Shown here one piece after another: positions 32,093-40,696 of a DNA stretch of 64,000 nt (the first letter of the stretch is position 1; every line of letters starts with the position of its first letter). The notes under the pieces are model-generated. The model did no database searches, had not been told where the DNA came from, and saw only the letters and a list, made by a program, of their open reading frames with translations. The position numbers and the translations under genes were made by a program. The stretch comes from CAWCBH01 sp963793785 (GTDB lineage Bacteria; Actinomycetota; Thermoleophilia; Solirubrobacterales; 70-9): the NCBI GenBank assembly GCA_963793785.1, contig CAWCBH010000003.1, forward strand, positions 310,001-374,000, given 5' to 3'.

Positions 32093-35000
32093 GCCGAGGC
32101 CGCGCCGCCGACCGGCTCCGCCTCGACCGAGCCATCGGCAGGCTCGGCCTCCGGTGGCACCTCGCCGCCGCGGTCGGTGCCGGCGATCAGCTCGTCGGGC
32201 GCGCTGTCGGTGGGGATGAAGCCCGACTTCATCCCGAAGTAGACCGCCTGCGGATGGTGGGCGATGATCGCCACAGTCGACTGCTCGGGCTCGACCGCGT
32301 GGCCCGAGGAGAGGGTCATGCCGATCTCCTCCAGGCCGAGCAGCCGCCAGACCTTCTCGTGCTCGGACTGCTCCGGGCAGGCGGGATAGCCCCACGAGTA
32401 GCGGCGCCCCTGGTCGGGCTCGATGCCGAGGTCGCCGCGGACGCGCGAGTGGAGCCACTCGGCCAGGCCCTCGGCCGCCTGCACCCCGAGGCCGTGGGTG
32501 AAGAGCTGCTCGGCGAACTCGCCCTCGCCCTCGAGCCGGTTGATCAGCTCCGTCACCTCCGGTCCGACGGTGACGCCCTGAATTGCGACCACGTCGCGCT
32601 CGCCCGAGCCGAGGGGGCGGTAGAAGTCCGCCAGGCAGATCCGATCGTGCTTTGGCTGCCGCGGGAAGACCAGGCGCTCCAGCTCGCGCTCGGAGTCCTC
32701 GGGGTCGAAGACGACCAGCTCGTTGCCGTCGGCGGCGCAGGGGAAATAGCCGAGCCGGGCCCGCGGGTGCAGGTAGTCCTGCTGGCGCCACATCCGCTCC
32801 AGCTTCGGCGCGAAACCCTCGTCGGAGCCGTCGCCCTCGACGATCTGCCGCCACTCCTCGCCCTTCTTGCCGCGGCCGCCCCAGTGCAGCTTGAACAGCA
32901 CGTGGCGATCGAGGTGGGGATAGACGTCGTCGAGGTCGACGTCGATCTCGCGCACGCCCCAGAACGGCGGCTCGGGGACCGCATTGTCGGTGACCGCAGC
33001 GGAGCGGACGCTGTCGTCGGTGGTCGGCGGAGAGTCATCTACCTTCTCGGGCTTCTCGCGCAGCTGCTTCGCCTCGTCGCGGATCTTCTCGACCAGCGCC
33101 GCGCGGGCGTCGTCATCGATCAACGCGTCCATCGTGTCGAGGCCCTGGAAGGCGTCCTTGCAGTAGAAGACGCCCGGCTTGTAGACCTCGTCGGACTCCT
33201 TGCCCTGCGGGTAGAGGGCGCGGCGACCGAAATCGCGATTGATCGCGGCGCCGCCGATCAGGACCGGGAAGTCGTGCCCGCGCTGGTGCAGCTCGCCGAT
33301 GCAGGTCGGCATCTGCTTCGAGGTCGAGACCAGCAGCGCCGAGAGGCCGATCGCGTCGGCCTCGTGCTCGACCGCGGCGTCGATGATCGTCTCCACCGGG
33401 ACCTGCTTGCCGAGGTCGAAGACGGTGTAACCGTTGTTGGTGAGGATCGTGTTGACCAGCGACTTGCCGATGTCGTGGACGTCGCCGAACACGGTCGCGA
33501 TCACGACTTTGCCCTTGCTGTGGCCCTCGATCCGCTCCAGGTAGTTCTCGAGCTGGGCGACGGCGCGCTTCATCACCTCCGCCGACTGCAGCACGAACGG
33601 CAGGATCAGCTCGCCGGCGCCGAACTTGTCGCCGACCTCCTTCATCGCCGGCAGCAGCACCTGGTTTAGGGTCGGGACCGCGCCGATCTTCTCCACGGAG
33701 CGGTCGATCCATTCCTCGACCCCGTCCTTCTTGCGCCGCAGGATGTGCCAGTGGAGCGCCTCCTCGGGCTCCATCCCTTCGGTCGGGTCGCCGGCCTCCT
33801 CCGCGTCCTCGGAGCCCTTCGACTCGAAGTGGTTGATGAACCTCTCCAGCGCGTCCTCGCGCCGGTTGAAGACGAGGTCGTCGGTCAGCTCGCGCTCCTC
33901 GTCGGGGATCTCTCCGTAGGGGGTGACGTGGTTCGGGTTCACCATCGCCAGGTCGAGGCCGGCCTCGACGCAGTGGTGCAGGAAGACCGAGTTGAGGACG
34001 GCGCGGGCCGGGGGCGAGACGCCGAAGGAGACGTTGGAGACGCCGAGCGAGGTCTTGACGCCGGGGATCTCGGCCTTGATCCGGCGGATGCCCTCGATCG
34101 TCTCGACCGCCGAGGGGCGCCACTCCTCGTCGCCGGTCGTCAGGGTGAAGGTGAGCGCATCGAAGATCAGCGACTCGCGGTCGAGGCCGTGGTCGTCGCA
34201 GGCGAGCTCGGTGATCCGCTGGGCGATCTCGACCTTGCGGCCGGCGGTCTTCGCCATCCCGACCTCGTCGATGGTCAGCGCGATCAGCGCCGCGCCGTGC
34301 GCCTTGGCCAGCGGCACGACCCGGTCGGCCTTGTCGCGCCCGGCCTCGAGGTTGATCGAGTTGACGATCGCGCGGCCGGGGATCTGCTCGAGCGCCTTCT
34401 CGATCACCTCGGGCTCGGTCGAGTCGACCTGGATCGGCGCCGGCTGGGTCAGCGAGATCCGCTCGACAACCTGCCGCATCTGCTCGTCCTCGTCGGAGCG
34501 CTCGGTCAGCGCCACGCAGACGTCGAGCACGTGGGCGCCGCCCTCGACCTGGTCCTCGGCGACCTGCACCAGGCCGTCGTAGTCGTCGGCGAGCAGCAGC
34601 TCCTTCGCCTTTCGCGACCCCTGAGAGTTGACCCGCTCGCCGATCAGGGTCGGCCGCGGCTCCTGCACCAGGGGGGTCGAGGTCATCATCGAGGAGACCT
34701 CCGGCGGGCCGGGCTCGGGGCGCTCGCCGGGCACCCGCCCCTCGACCCGCTCGCGGATCGCGGCGATGTGCTCGGGGGTCGTGCCGCAGCAGCCGCCGAC
34801 GATGCCGACGCCGTAGCGCTCGACGAACTCGCCCAGGGTCGCGGCCAGCGGCTCGGGCTCCTCGGGGAAGATCGTCTCCCCGTCGGGGCCCTGCAGCGGC
34901 AGGCCCGCGTTGGGGATGCAGTGGACCGGCAGCGGCGAAGCCTCGCCGAGGAAGCGGATCGCGTCGCGCATGTCCTCGGGGCCGGTCGAGCAGTTGAGCC

Positions 35001-35667
35001 CGATCACATCGACGTCGAGCGCCGCCAGCGTCGTCAGCACCGCCTGGATGTCGGTGCCGAGCAGCATCTTGCCGCCCTGGGGGAGGAGGCTGACGCTGGT
35101 CTGGATCGGCACCTGGCGGCCGGTGGCCTCGAAGGCGGCGCGGGCGCCGAACACGGCGGCCTTCACCTCGAGGATGTCCTGCGCGGTCTCGATGATGATC
35201 AGGTCGGCGCCGCCCTCGAGCAGGCCGGTCGCCTGCTCGGTGAAGACCTCGACCAGGTCGCGAAAGCCGATCTGCCCCAGGGTCGGGTCGTCGGATGCGG
35301 GCAGGAAGCCGGTCGGGCCTATCGAGCCGGCCACGAAGCGCTTCTCGCCGGCCGCCTTGCGCGCGATCTCCGCCGCCTTGCGGTTGATCTCCAGGGTCTC
35401 GTCGGCGAGACCCCACTCGCCGAGTTTCAGCCGCGACCCCTGGAAGGTGTCGGTCTCGACCACCTCGGCGCCGGCCTCCAGCATCGAGGCATGGACGCCC
35501 TCGATCACATCGGGGCGGTTGAGGACGAGCGCCTCATGGCACTTGCCCTGAAGCCCGCCGTAGTCCTCCTGCGTCAGGTCGAACTGCTCCAGCGTTGCAC
35601 CCATGCCGCCGTCGAAGACAACGACCCGCTCGCGGGTTGCGGCTATGAAGTCACGATCGGGGGGCAT
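32089..35667 (-). CDS. metH: Cobalamin-dependent methionine synthase
   Basis: A 1192-residue four-module enzyme that transfers a methyl group from 5-methyltetrahydrofolate to homocysteine. Module 1 (residues 1-320) has DGGMGATLE, LNCSTGPEDM and GGCCGTTPEHI (zinc Cys). The pterin domain starts TLIGERVNSQGSRKAKELL, with SINLEAGR further on. The B12 domain has GDVHDIGKSLVNTIL (axial His) and GLSALLVSTSKQM. The activation domain ends with RRYSWGYPACP (AdoMet) and MTLSSGHAVEPEQSTVAI. All modules are complete. ATG 35667 has GGAGG upstream, part of the SAM riboswitch. The gene ends four bases inside the convergent glycosyltransferase gene. Confidence 0.97.
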   Translation of the reverse strand: MPPDRDFIAATRERVVVFDGGMGATLEQFDLTQEDYGGLQGKCHEALVLNRPDVIEGVHASMLEAGAEVVETDTFQGSRLKLGEWGLADETLEINRKAAEIARKAAGEKRFVAGSIGPTGFLPASDDPTLGQIGFRDLVEVFTEQATGLLEGGADLIIIETAQDILEVKAAVFGARAAFEATGRQVPIQTSVSLLPQGGKMLLGTDIQAVLTTLAALDVDVIGLNCSTGPEDMRDAIRFLGEASPLPVHCIPNAGLPLQGPDGETIFPEEPEPLAATLGEFVERYGVGIVGGCCGTTPEHIAAIRERVEGRVPGERPEPGPPEVSSMMTSTPLVQEPRPTLIGERVNSQGSRKAKELLLADDYDGLVQVAEDQVEGGAHVLDVCVALTERSDEDEQMRQVVERISLTQPAPIQVDSTEPEVIEKALEQIPGRAIVNSINLEAGRDKADRVVPLAKAHGAALIALTIDEVGMAKTAGRKVEIAQRITELACDDHGLDRESLIFDALTFTLTTGDEEWRPSAVETIEGIRRIKAEIPGVKTSLGVSNVSFGVSPPARAVLNSVFLHHCVEAGLDLAMVNPNHVTPYGEIPDEERELTDDLVFNRREDALERFINHFESKGSEDAEEAGDPTEGMEPEEALHWHILRRKKDGVEEWIDRSVEKIGAVPTLNQVLLPAMKEVGDKFGAGELILPFVLQSAEVMKRAVAQLENYLERIEGHSKGKVVIATVFGDVHDIGKSLVNTILTNNGYTVFDLGKQVPVETIIDAAVEHEADAIGLSALLVSTSKQMPTCIGELHQRGHDFPVLIGGAAINRDFGRRALYPQGKESDEVYKPGVFYCKDAFQGLDTMDALIDDDARAALVEKIRDEAKQLREKPEKVDDSPPTTDDSVRSAAVTDNAVPEPPFWGVREIDVDLDDVYPHLDRHVLFKLHWGGRGKKGEEWRQIVEGDGSDEGFAPKLERMWRQQDYLHPRARLGYFPCAADGNELVVFDPEDSERELERLVFPRQPKHDRICLADFYRPLGSGERDVVAIQGVTVGPEVTELINRLEGEGEFAEQLFTHGLGVQAAEGLAEWLHSRVRGDLGIEPDQGRRYSWGYPACPEQSEHEKVWRLLGLEEIGMTLSSGHAVEPEQSTVAIIAHHPQAVYFGMKSGFIPTDSAPDELIAGTDRGGEVPPEAEPADGSVEAEPVGGAASA

Positions 35668-35675
35668 TCAACGAA

Positions 35676-35776
35676 CCTCCATCGTTCCCGGCGGTCGCAC
35701 CGTGCTCATCCCCTGGGGGCTTGTCGGTTGCGGCGGCTTCGCGGGTCCGGGTCCCTCGGCCGCTCTTGATGGTCTT
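35676..35776 (-). ncRNA. SAM-I (S-box) riboswitch upstream of metH
   Basis: Read on the minus strand, the leader has the S-box core: ATCAAGAG, then GAGGGAC, GAAGCCGCCGCAACC and GGTGC, in the right order and spacing. A closing P1 helix forms between CCATC (5' side) and GATGG (3' side). The 3' GATGG runs straight into the metH Shine-Dalgarno (GATGGAGG), ten bases before ATG 35667, so SAM binding should hide the ribosome site. A TATATT -10 lies just upstream (35783-35788). Confidence 0.87.
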
Positions 35777-35799
35777 CGGGCAAATATAGCGGCGGCTTC

Positions 35800-36660
35800 T
35801 CAGCCGGCTGCAGGAACGGCTTCGCTGCAGAACTGCTCCAGCAGGGCGACCACCCGTTCGGGCTCCTCGATCTGGGGGCAGTGACCGCAGCCCTCGATCA
35901 CCTCCAGGCGCACGTCGGAGACCTCGCGCAGCAGGCGGTCGGCGCCGCTGGAGAAGACCATCCGGTCGCTGTCGCCCCAGATCACGAGGACCGGGCAAGC
36001 GATCCGGTCGAGCGCAAAGCAGTCGCGAAGCTCGCCCCGCAGCCGCCGCCCGCTCGCGAGGATGCGGGCCACGTCGGCGCGGCTCGAGACGTGACTTGCG
36101 AACGAAGAGATGACTCTCGAGTCGACCCCGAACGGCCGTGAGAACGCGACCTGCCGGTAGACCGTGCCGACCGCCTGCCGAACCAGCGGCGCCGGCACCG
36201 GGACCGGCGACGCCAGCAGGAGCCGGACCAACCGCTCCGTCTCGACGATCCCGAACCAGCCCGCCATGTCGAGTCCTGCCGGGGCGATCGGCACGATCCC
36301 GGCCAGCGGCAGCGCCGGGTCCTCCGCCGCGCGCAGGGCGGCGCAACCGCCGAGGGAGTTCCCGGCCACCACCACCGGCTCGTCCTGAGCGAAGCGCAGC
36401 AGCGCCGCTCGCAGGAAGCGATCCAGTTGCGGCAGCACCGCCTCTTCGCCGTTCAGGTGCGAGGCGGTCCCGTAGCCGGGCAGGTCCAGCGCCACGGCGC
36501 TGCGCCCGCGCCGCCGCAGGCGGTCCAGCACCGCGCGCCAGGTGTCGGCGCTGTCGGACCAGCCGTGCAGGAGCAGCAGCGGAGGACCGTCGCCGTCGAC
36601 CTCCAGCGCCCGGGTCTGGACGCCCGCGATTCTCAGCCGGTGCTCGAAGAGGACGGACAT
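35800..36660 (-). CDS. Alpha/beta hydrolase
   Basis: A 286-residue alpha/beta-hydrolase fold protein. LLLLHGWSDSADTWRAVLDRL supplies the oxyanion strand; VVVAGNSLGGCAALRAA carries the nucleophile Ser; VLVIWGDSDRMVFSSGAD the acid; and EVIEGCGHCPQIEEPERVV the His. The lid region (about residues 130-190) is ordinary. Family members include haloalkane dehalogenases, epoxide hydrolases and esterases; nothing here separates them, but GNSLGG favours an esterase or C-C hydrolase. It ends 24 bases upstream of the metH leader on the same strand and could read through into it. The aldehyde dehydrogenase gene lies 50 bases upstream. Confidence 0.85.
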   Translation of the reverse strand: MSVLFEHRLRIAGVQTRALEVDGDGPPLLLLHGWSDSADTWRAVLDRLRRRGRSAVALDLPGYGTASHLNGEEAVLPQLDRFLRAALLRFAQDEPVVVAGNSLGGCAALRAAEDPALPLAGIVPIAPAGLDMAGWFGIVETERLVRLLLASPVPVPAPLVRQAVGTVYRQVAFSRPFGVDSRVISSFASHVSSRADVARILASGRRLRGELRDCFALDRIACPVLVIWGDSDRMVFSSGADRLLREVSDVRLEVIEGCGHCPQIEEPERVVALLEQFCSEAVPAAG

Positions 36661-36710
36661 CGACCGCGGGCCACGGTATCCGGCCCGCCCGACGAAGACA
36701 GCGGCTCTTG

Positions 36711-38276
36711 TCAGCGCCCCAGTCGCCGTCGCCAGTCGCGGGCGGCGAAGAACTGTGTCAGGCGCCGCGTCACCGCGCGACGGCGCTTCGTGTAGGGGAA
36801 CCAGAGCAGCTCCCGCTTGCCGCCGACGCGGGTGATCACCAGCGATTCGGCGCGGCAGAACTTGCGGATCCCGGCGTCGGCATGGCGGTGGCCGATGCCG
36901 GAGTCCTTCCAGCCTCCGAACGGCACGTCGGTGGCGAGGAAGCCGATCAGCACGTCGTTGACGTTGCAGACGCCGCAGTCGACCCGCCGCGCGACCTGCT
37001 CGGCCTGCTCCTTGGACCCGAACACCGAGCCCGAGAGCCCGTAGCGGGTGTCGTTGGCGAGCCGGATCGCCTCCTCGGCGTCGCGGACCTTCATCACTCC
37101 GACCACGGGGCCGAAGGTCTCGTCGCGCATCACCTTCATCGAGTGGTCGACGTCGACCAGGACCGTGGGCTCGTAGAAATCGCCGGGTCCCGGACGCCGC
37201 TTCGCGCCGGTCAGCGCCCGGGCGCCGTTCGCGAGCGCGTCGCTCACCTGGTCCTCGACGATCTCGATCTGCGCCGGGGTCGTCATCGCCCCGACGTCGG
37301 CGCTGTACTCGGGACCGTCGACGCCCTGGCGGAGCTCGCGGACCGCCTTGGTCAGCCGGCCCACGAACTCGTCGTAGACCGGCTCCTCGACGTAGATGCG
37401 CTCGACCGAGATGCAGGTCTGGCCGGAGTTCTGGAAGCCGCCCCAGGTTGCGGCGTTGGCTGCCCGCTCGATGTTGGCGTCCCTGAGCACGATCATCGGA
37501 TCCTTGCCGCCGAGCTCGAGGCTGACCGGGGTCAGCGTCTCCGCCGCCCGCGCCATCACCCGTTTGCCGGTTCGATCGGAGCCGGTGAACTGCACGAACT
37601 CGACCTCGTCGACGAGCGCCGACCCGGTCTCGCCCATTCCGTTGACGACGTCAAGCACGTCCGGGGCGCCGATCTCCTCCTTCCAGGCCCTGACGATCTC
37701 CGCCAGTCCCAAGGGGGTGAACTCCGACGGCTTGATCACGACCGAGGCGCCGGCCTGCAGGGCCGGGAGCGCGTCGCCCAGGGAGAGGATCAACGGGTAG
37801 TTCCAGGGGCTGATCACGCCGACCACGGGGTAGGGGCGGTACTGGACGACGAGGCGCTTTGACTTCAGCGCTGGGTTGTGGGCGGAGACGGCCTGATCGC
37901 CGATGAAGTCCTTTGCGGTCTTGCCGTAGAAGTTGATCAGGTCGGTGAGGTAGACCGGCTCCCCGGCAGCCTCGCCGCGTGCCTTGCCGGTCTCGGCCTG
38001 CATCGTGTCGGCGATCGCGTCCCAGTTGTCGATCAGCCAGTCGCGCAGCTTGCCGAGCCAGTGGTAACGGCCCTCGATCCCGAGCGCTTCCCAGGCCGGC
38101 TGGTTGGAGCGAACCCGGGCCACGACCTCGGCGACCCGGTCCGGGCCGTCGATCGCGACCGTCTCGATCACCTCGCCGGTGGCCGGGTTGAGGACCTCGA
38201 AGCTCTCGCTGCCGGGCGCGCTTCCCGCCCCGTTGCCGCTGACGTCGGTCTTGGCTGCTGCGGTCCCGCTCTCCAC
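36711..38276 (-). CDS. Aldehyde dehydrogenase (NAD(P)+)
   Basis: A 521-residue ALDH-superfamily enzyme that oxidises an aldehyde to the acid. VVGVISPWNYPLILSL holds the catalytic Asn; FTGSDRTGKRV the cofactor loop; SLELGGKDPMIVL the general-base Glu; and FQNSGQTCISVERIYV the nucleophile Cys. The C-terminal VPFGGWKDSGIGHRHADAG is typical, and the tail of about 50 residues after it (LLWFPYTKRRRAVTRRL) resembles succinate-semialdehyde/AldB-like forms. GTG 38276 has AGGAGA eight bases upstream. The palindrome at 38307-38318 lies in its promoter region. Substrate is not predictable. Confidence 0.92.
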   Translation of the reverse strand: MESGTAAAKTDVSGNGAGSAPGSESFEVLNPATGEVIETVAIDGPDRVAEVVARVRSNQPAWEALGIEGRYHWLGKLRDWLIDNWDAIADTMQAETGKARGEAAGEPVYLTDLINFYGKTAKDFIGDQAVSAHNPALKSKRLVVQYRPYPVVGVISPWNYPLILSLGDALPALQAGASVVIKPSEFTPLGLAEIVRAWKEEIGAPDVLDVVNGMGETGSALVDEVEFVQFTGSDRTGKRVMARAAETLTPVSLELGGKDPMIVLRDANIERAANAATWGGFQNSGQTCISVERIYVEEPVYDEFVGRLTKAVRELRQGVDGPEYSADVGAMTTPAQIEIVEDQVSDALANGARALTGAKRRPGPGDFYEPTVLVDVDHSMKVMRDETFGPVVGVMKVRDAEEAIRLANDTRYGLSGSVFGSKEQAEQVARRVDCGVCNVNDVLIGFLATDVPFGGWKDSGIGHRHADAGIRKFCRAESLVITRVGGKRELLWFPYTKRRRAVTRRLTQFFAARDWRRRLGR

Positions 38277-38300
38277 CGTCTCACTCTCCTCTGGCGCCGT

Positions 38301-38318
38301 TTGGCCGGTTGGCCAACC
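38301..38318. promoter_or_regulatory. Operator-like palindrome GGTTGGCCAACC with extra half-site
   Basis: GGTTGGCCAACC (38307-38318) is a perfect 12-bp palindrome, and an additional TTGGCC half-site sits at 38301. It lies about 25 bases upstream of the aldehyde dehydrogenase start and 20 bases after the sugar dehydrogenase gene ends. No adjacent regulator gene is obvious. Confidence 0.45.
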
Positions 38319-38339
38319 TTACCTGGGCGGCCTGGATTC

Positions 38340-39545
38340 CTACTGAGAGGGGGCGACTCGGTATACGGGGCCCGTCAACGAGGCGGCGAAGAGCCGTCCG
38401 TCGGGGGTCTCGCCGAAGGAGCTTCCCTGCTCGAGGGAGACGCCCAGGGGCTTGTCGTCGGCAGCGCCGGCCAGCCGGGGAATGAAGCTGCGCAGCTCGC
38501 CGCCGCAGTAGTCGACGTAGAGGTAGCGGCGGAAGAGGCTCGTCAGCGAGCGGTCGCGGACCACGTAACCGCCGGTCACAGCGCAGTTGCCGCCCTCGCG
38601 GCCGTAAGCGAGGATCGGGAACTCCGTTCCGCCGGGATCCGGGGTGTCGCCGTTGCGGCACCGCGCGCCGCAGTCATAGCTGGCAAGGCCCTCCCAGGCG
38701 TCCCAGCCGAAGTTGGCTCCGTTGGCGACGGGAATCGTCTCGTAGTCGATCTCCTCGAAGCGGCCCTGGCCGACGTCGCCGATCAGGATCCGGTCCGGCG
38801 CCCGGCGCAGCGACTGGATGCTGAACCGGTACGGATTGCGGAGGCCGTAGCTGAAGATCTCGTCCCGGCCCGGCTCACCGACGAATGGATTCGAGCGCGG
38901 CACCCGATAGGGCCGCCCGCCGCCCGAAGGCCGCGGATCGATGCGAAGGAGCTTGCCGAGCAGCGAGCCCGTGTTCTGGGCGTTGTTGGGAGGATCCCCT
39001 CCCGAGCCGCCGTCGCCGGTGCCGAAATAGAGCAGCGCGCCCTGGAACTGCAGCTGGCCGCCGTTGTGGTTGGCGAACTGGGGGTGCGGGATCGCCAGCA
39101 GGGGCCGGCGGCTGGTGGGGACCGCGAGAGCGGAGTTCGCGCGCGAGCGGAGAAACTCGTCTACCCGGATGTCGCCCTCGGTGTCCGTGTAGTAGACGTA
39201 GAAGCGACGGCTGTTCTCGTAGTCGGGCGGGAAGGCGATCGAGAGCAGGCCCTCCTCGTTATCGCAAGACCCGGCGCAGGTCGTCAGGTCGGTGATGTCG
39301 AGGAAGGGGCGGGGGAGGGTCTGGCCGCGGTCGAGGACCCGGACGGTCCCGGCCCGCTCGACCACGAACAGCAGCCGGCGGAAGCCGGGAGCCCCGGCGA
39401 CGTGGACCGGCTCCTCGAAGGTCCCGATCCGGTTCAGGGTCACGCCGCCCTCGCCATTGCCGATCGGCGGCTGTCCGGCGCTCGCAGTCGCCGCCGGGAC
39501 CGTCAGCGCCGCCAGCGCGGCAGCGAAGCAGATCAAGAGTCTCAT
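38340..39545 (-). CDS. Secreted PQQ-dependent sugar dehydrogenase (GSDH family), copy 1
   Basis: A 401-residue protein exported by a signal peptide (LLICFAAALAALTVPAATASA). The mature part is a six-bladed beta-propeller of the soluble glucose/sorbosone dehydrogenase type: FEEPVHVAGAPG, GLLSIAFPPDYENSRRFYVY, NHNGGQLQFQGALLYFGTGDGG, YGLRNPYRFS, IGDVGQGRFEEID and ANFGWDAWEG. The NHNGG segment holds the His expected at the PQQ site. PQQ would be used to oxidise an aldose outside the membrane. No pqq genes are seen, so the cofactor source or even catalytic use is open. ATG 39545 overlaps the stop of copy 2 (ATGA), so the three copies form one operon. Confidence 0.87.
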   Translation of the reverse strand: MRLLICFAAALAALTVPAATASAGQPPIGNGEGGVTLNRIGTFEEPVHVAGAPGFRRLLFVVERAGTVRVLDRGQTLPRPFLDITDLTTCAGSCDNEEGLLSIAFPPDYENSRRFYVYYTDTEGDIRVDEFLRSRANSALAVPTSRRPLLAIPHPQFANHNGGQLQFQGALLYFGTGDGGSGGDPPNNAQNTGSLLGKLLRIDPRPSGGGRPYRVPRSNPFVGEPGRDEIFSYGLRNPYRFSIQSLRRAPDRILIGDVGQGRFEEIDYETIPVANGANFGWDAWEGLASYDCGARCRNGDTPDPGGTEFPILAYGREGGNCAVTGGYVVRDRSLTSLFRRYLYVDYCGGELRSFIPRLAGAADDKPLGVSLEQGSSFGETPDGRLFAASLTGPVYRVAPSQ

Positions 39546-40696
39546 CGCGGGACCAGGCGGTAGACCGGGCCGTCGAGGGACGCTACGTAGAGCCGTCCCC
39601 TGGTGTCCTCCCCGAACGAGCTCGGTTGGCTGACCGAGAGGCCGGTTCGCTGAGCGCTTCGCACCCGGCCGAGACGCGGCGCGAGGCTGCGCAGCACGCC
39701 GTCGCAGAGGTCCGCGAACACGTAGCGTCGGAACAGCGACAGGCGCCGGTCGCGAACCACGTGGCCACCGATCACCGCGCAGCGGTCGCCGACGCCATAG
39801 GCGAAGATCGGCTTCGTGGTCCCAGGCGTGCAGCGGCCGTCGCATTCGTTGGGCGCGAACCCTTCCCATTCGTCCCAGCCGAAGTTGGCGCCGGAGGCGC
39901 CGCGCAGCGTCTCGTAGTCGATCTCCTCGAAGCGGTCCTGGCCGACGTCGGCGATCACGATCCGCGGCCGGCGGCCGCTGACCCGATCGAAGGAGAACCG
40001 GTACGGGTTGCGGAGGCCGTAGCTGAAGATCTCGTTGCGCCCGCGCCGCCCGACGAACGGGTTCGAGCGCGGGACCGAGTAGTCGCGGCCGCCGCGCGGG
40101 TTGCGGGGGTTGATCCGCAGCAGCTTGCCCAGCAGACTGCCCCGGTTCTTGGCGTTATCGGGAGGGTCGTCGCCGGAGCCGCCATCGCCGGTAGCGAGAT
40201 ACAGCAGCTTGCCCTGGAACTGCAGCTGGCCGCCGTTGTGGTTGGAGTTCTCCCGGTGGGGGACCTGGATCACCGGCCGCCGCGAGCCGCCGGCAGCCAC
40301 GGTGGTGCTGCGACGCCTGAACTCGTCGACGCGGATGTCGCCTTGCGCGTCGGTGTAGTAGACGTAGAAGAGGCGGTTGCGCTTGTAGCCGGGGTGGAAG
40401 GCGACCGAGAGCAGTCCGCGCTCGCCCCCGTAGTTGACCAGCCCGGTGATGTTGAGGAACGAGCGGCGCAGCTTGCGCCCGCTGCGCAGGACCTTGATCC
40501 GGCCTTCCTGCTCGACGACGAACAGCAGGCGGGGGAATCCGGGCGCCCCGGCGATGTGAACCGGCTCGTCGAAGCCACCGATCCGCTGCAGTGCCACGCC
40601 GCCGCCGCGTCGCTCTTCCGACCGACCGGCGGCGATCGACGCCAGCCCCAGTAGAGCGAGGGCGGCGAGGGCTGTGATCAAAGCGCGACTTCCCAT
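39542..40696 (-). CDS. Secreted PQQ-dependent sugar dehydrogenase (GSDH family), copy 2
   Basis: A 384-residue paralogue of its downstream neighbour with the same propeller landmarks: FDEPVHIAGAPGFPRLLFVV, GLLSVAFHPGYKRNRLFYVY, NHNGGQLQFQGKLLYLATGDGG, YGLRNPYRFSFD and ANFGWDEWEGF. The signal peptide is LITALAALALLGLASIAAG. Differences cluster in the loops over the central channel, so substrates may differ between copies. Two extra Cys pairs (PNECDGRCTPG and similar) suggest disulphides in a surface loop. ATG 40696 overlaps the stop of the frameshifted third copy by four bases. Tandem duplication is the simplest origin. Confidence 0.87.
   Translation of the reverse strand: MGSRALITALAALALLGLASIAAGRSEERRGGGVALQRIGGFDEPVHIAGAPGFPRLLFVVEQEGRIKVLRSGRKLRRSFLNITGLVNYGGERGLLSVAFHPGYKRNRLFYVYYTDAQGDIRVDEFRRRSTTVAAGGSRRPVIQVPHRENSNHNGGQLQFQGKLLYLATGDGGSGDDPPDNAKNRGSLLGKLLRINPRNPRGGRDYSVPRSNPFVGRRGRNEIFSYGLRNPYRFSFDRVSGRRPRIVIADVGQDRFEEIDYETLRGASGANFGWDEWEGFAPNECDGRCTPGTTKPIFAYGVGDRCAVIGGHVVRDRRLSLFRRYVFADLCDGVLRSLAPRLGRVRSAQRTGLSVSQPSSFGEDTRGRLYVASLDGPVYRLVPR

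Noticed and set aside
35660..35790. Cobalamin riboswitch ahead of metH
   Set aside because: The conserved blocks (ATCAAGAG, GAGGGAC, GCAACC, GGTGC) match the SAM-I class, and no B12-box is visible.
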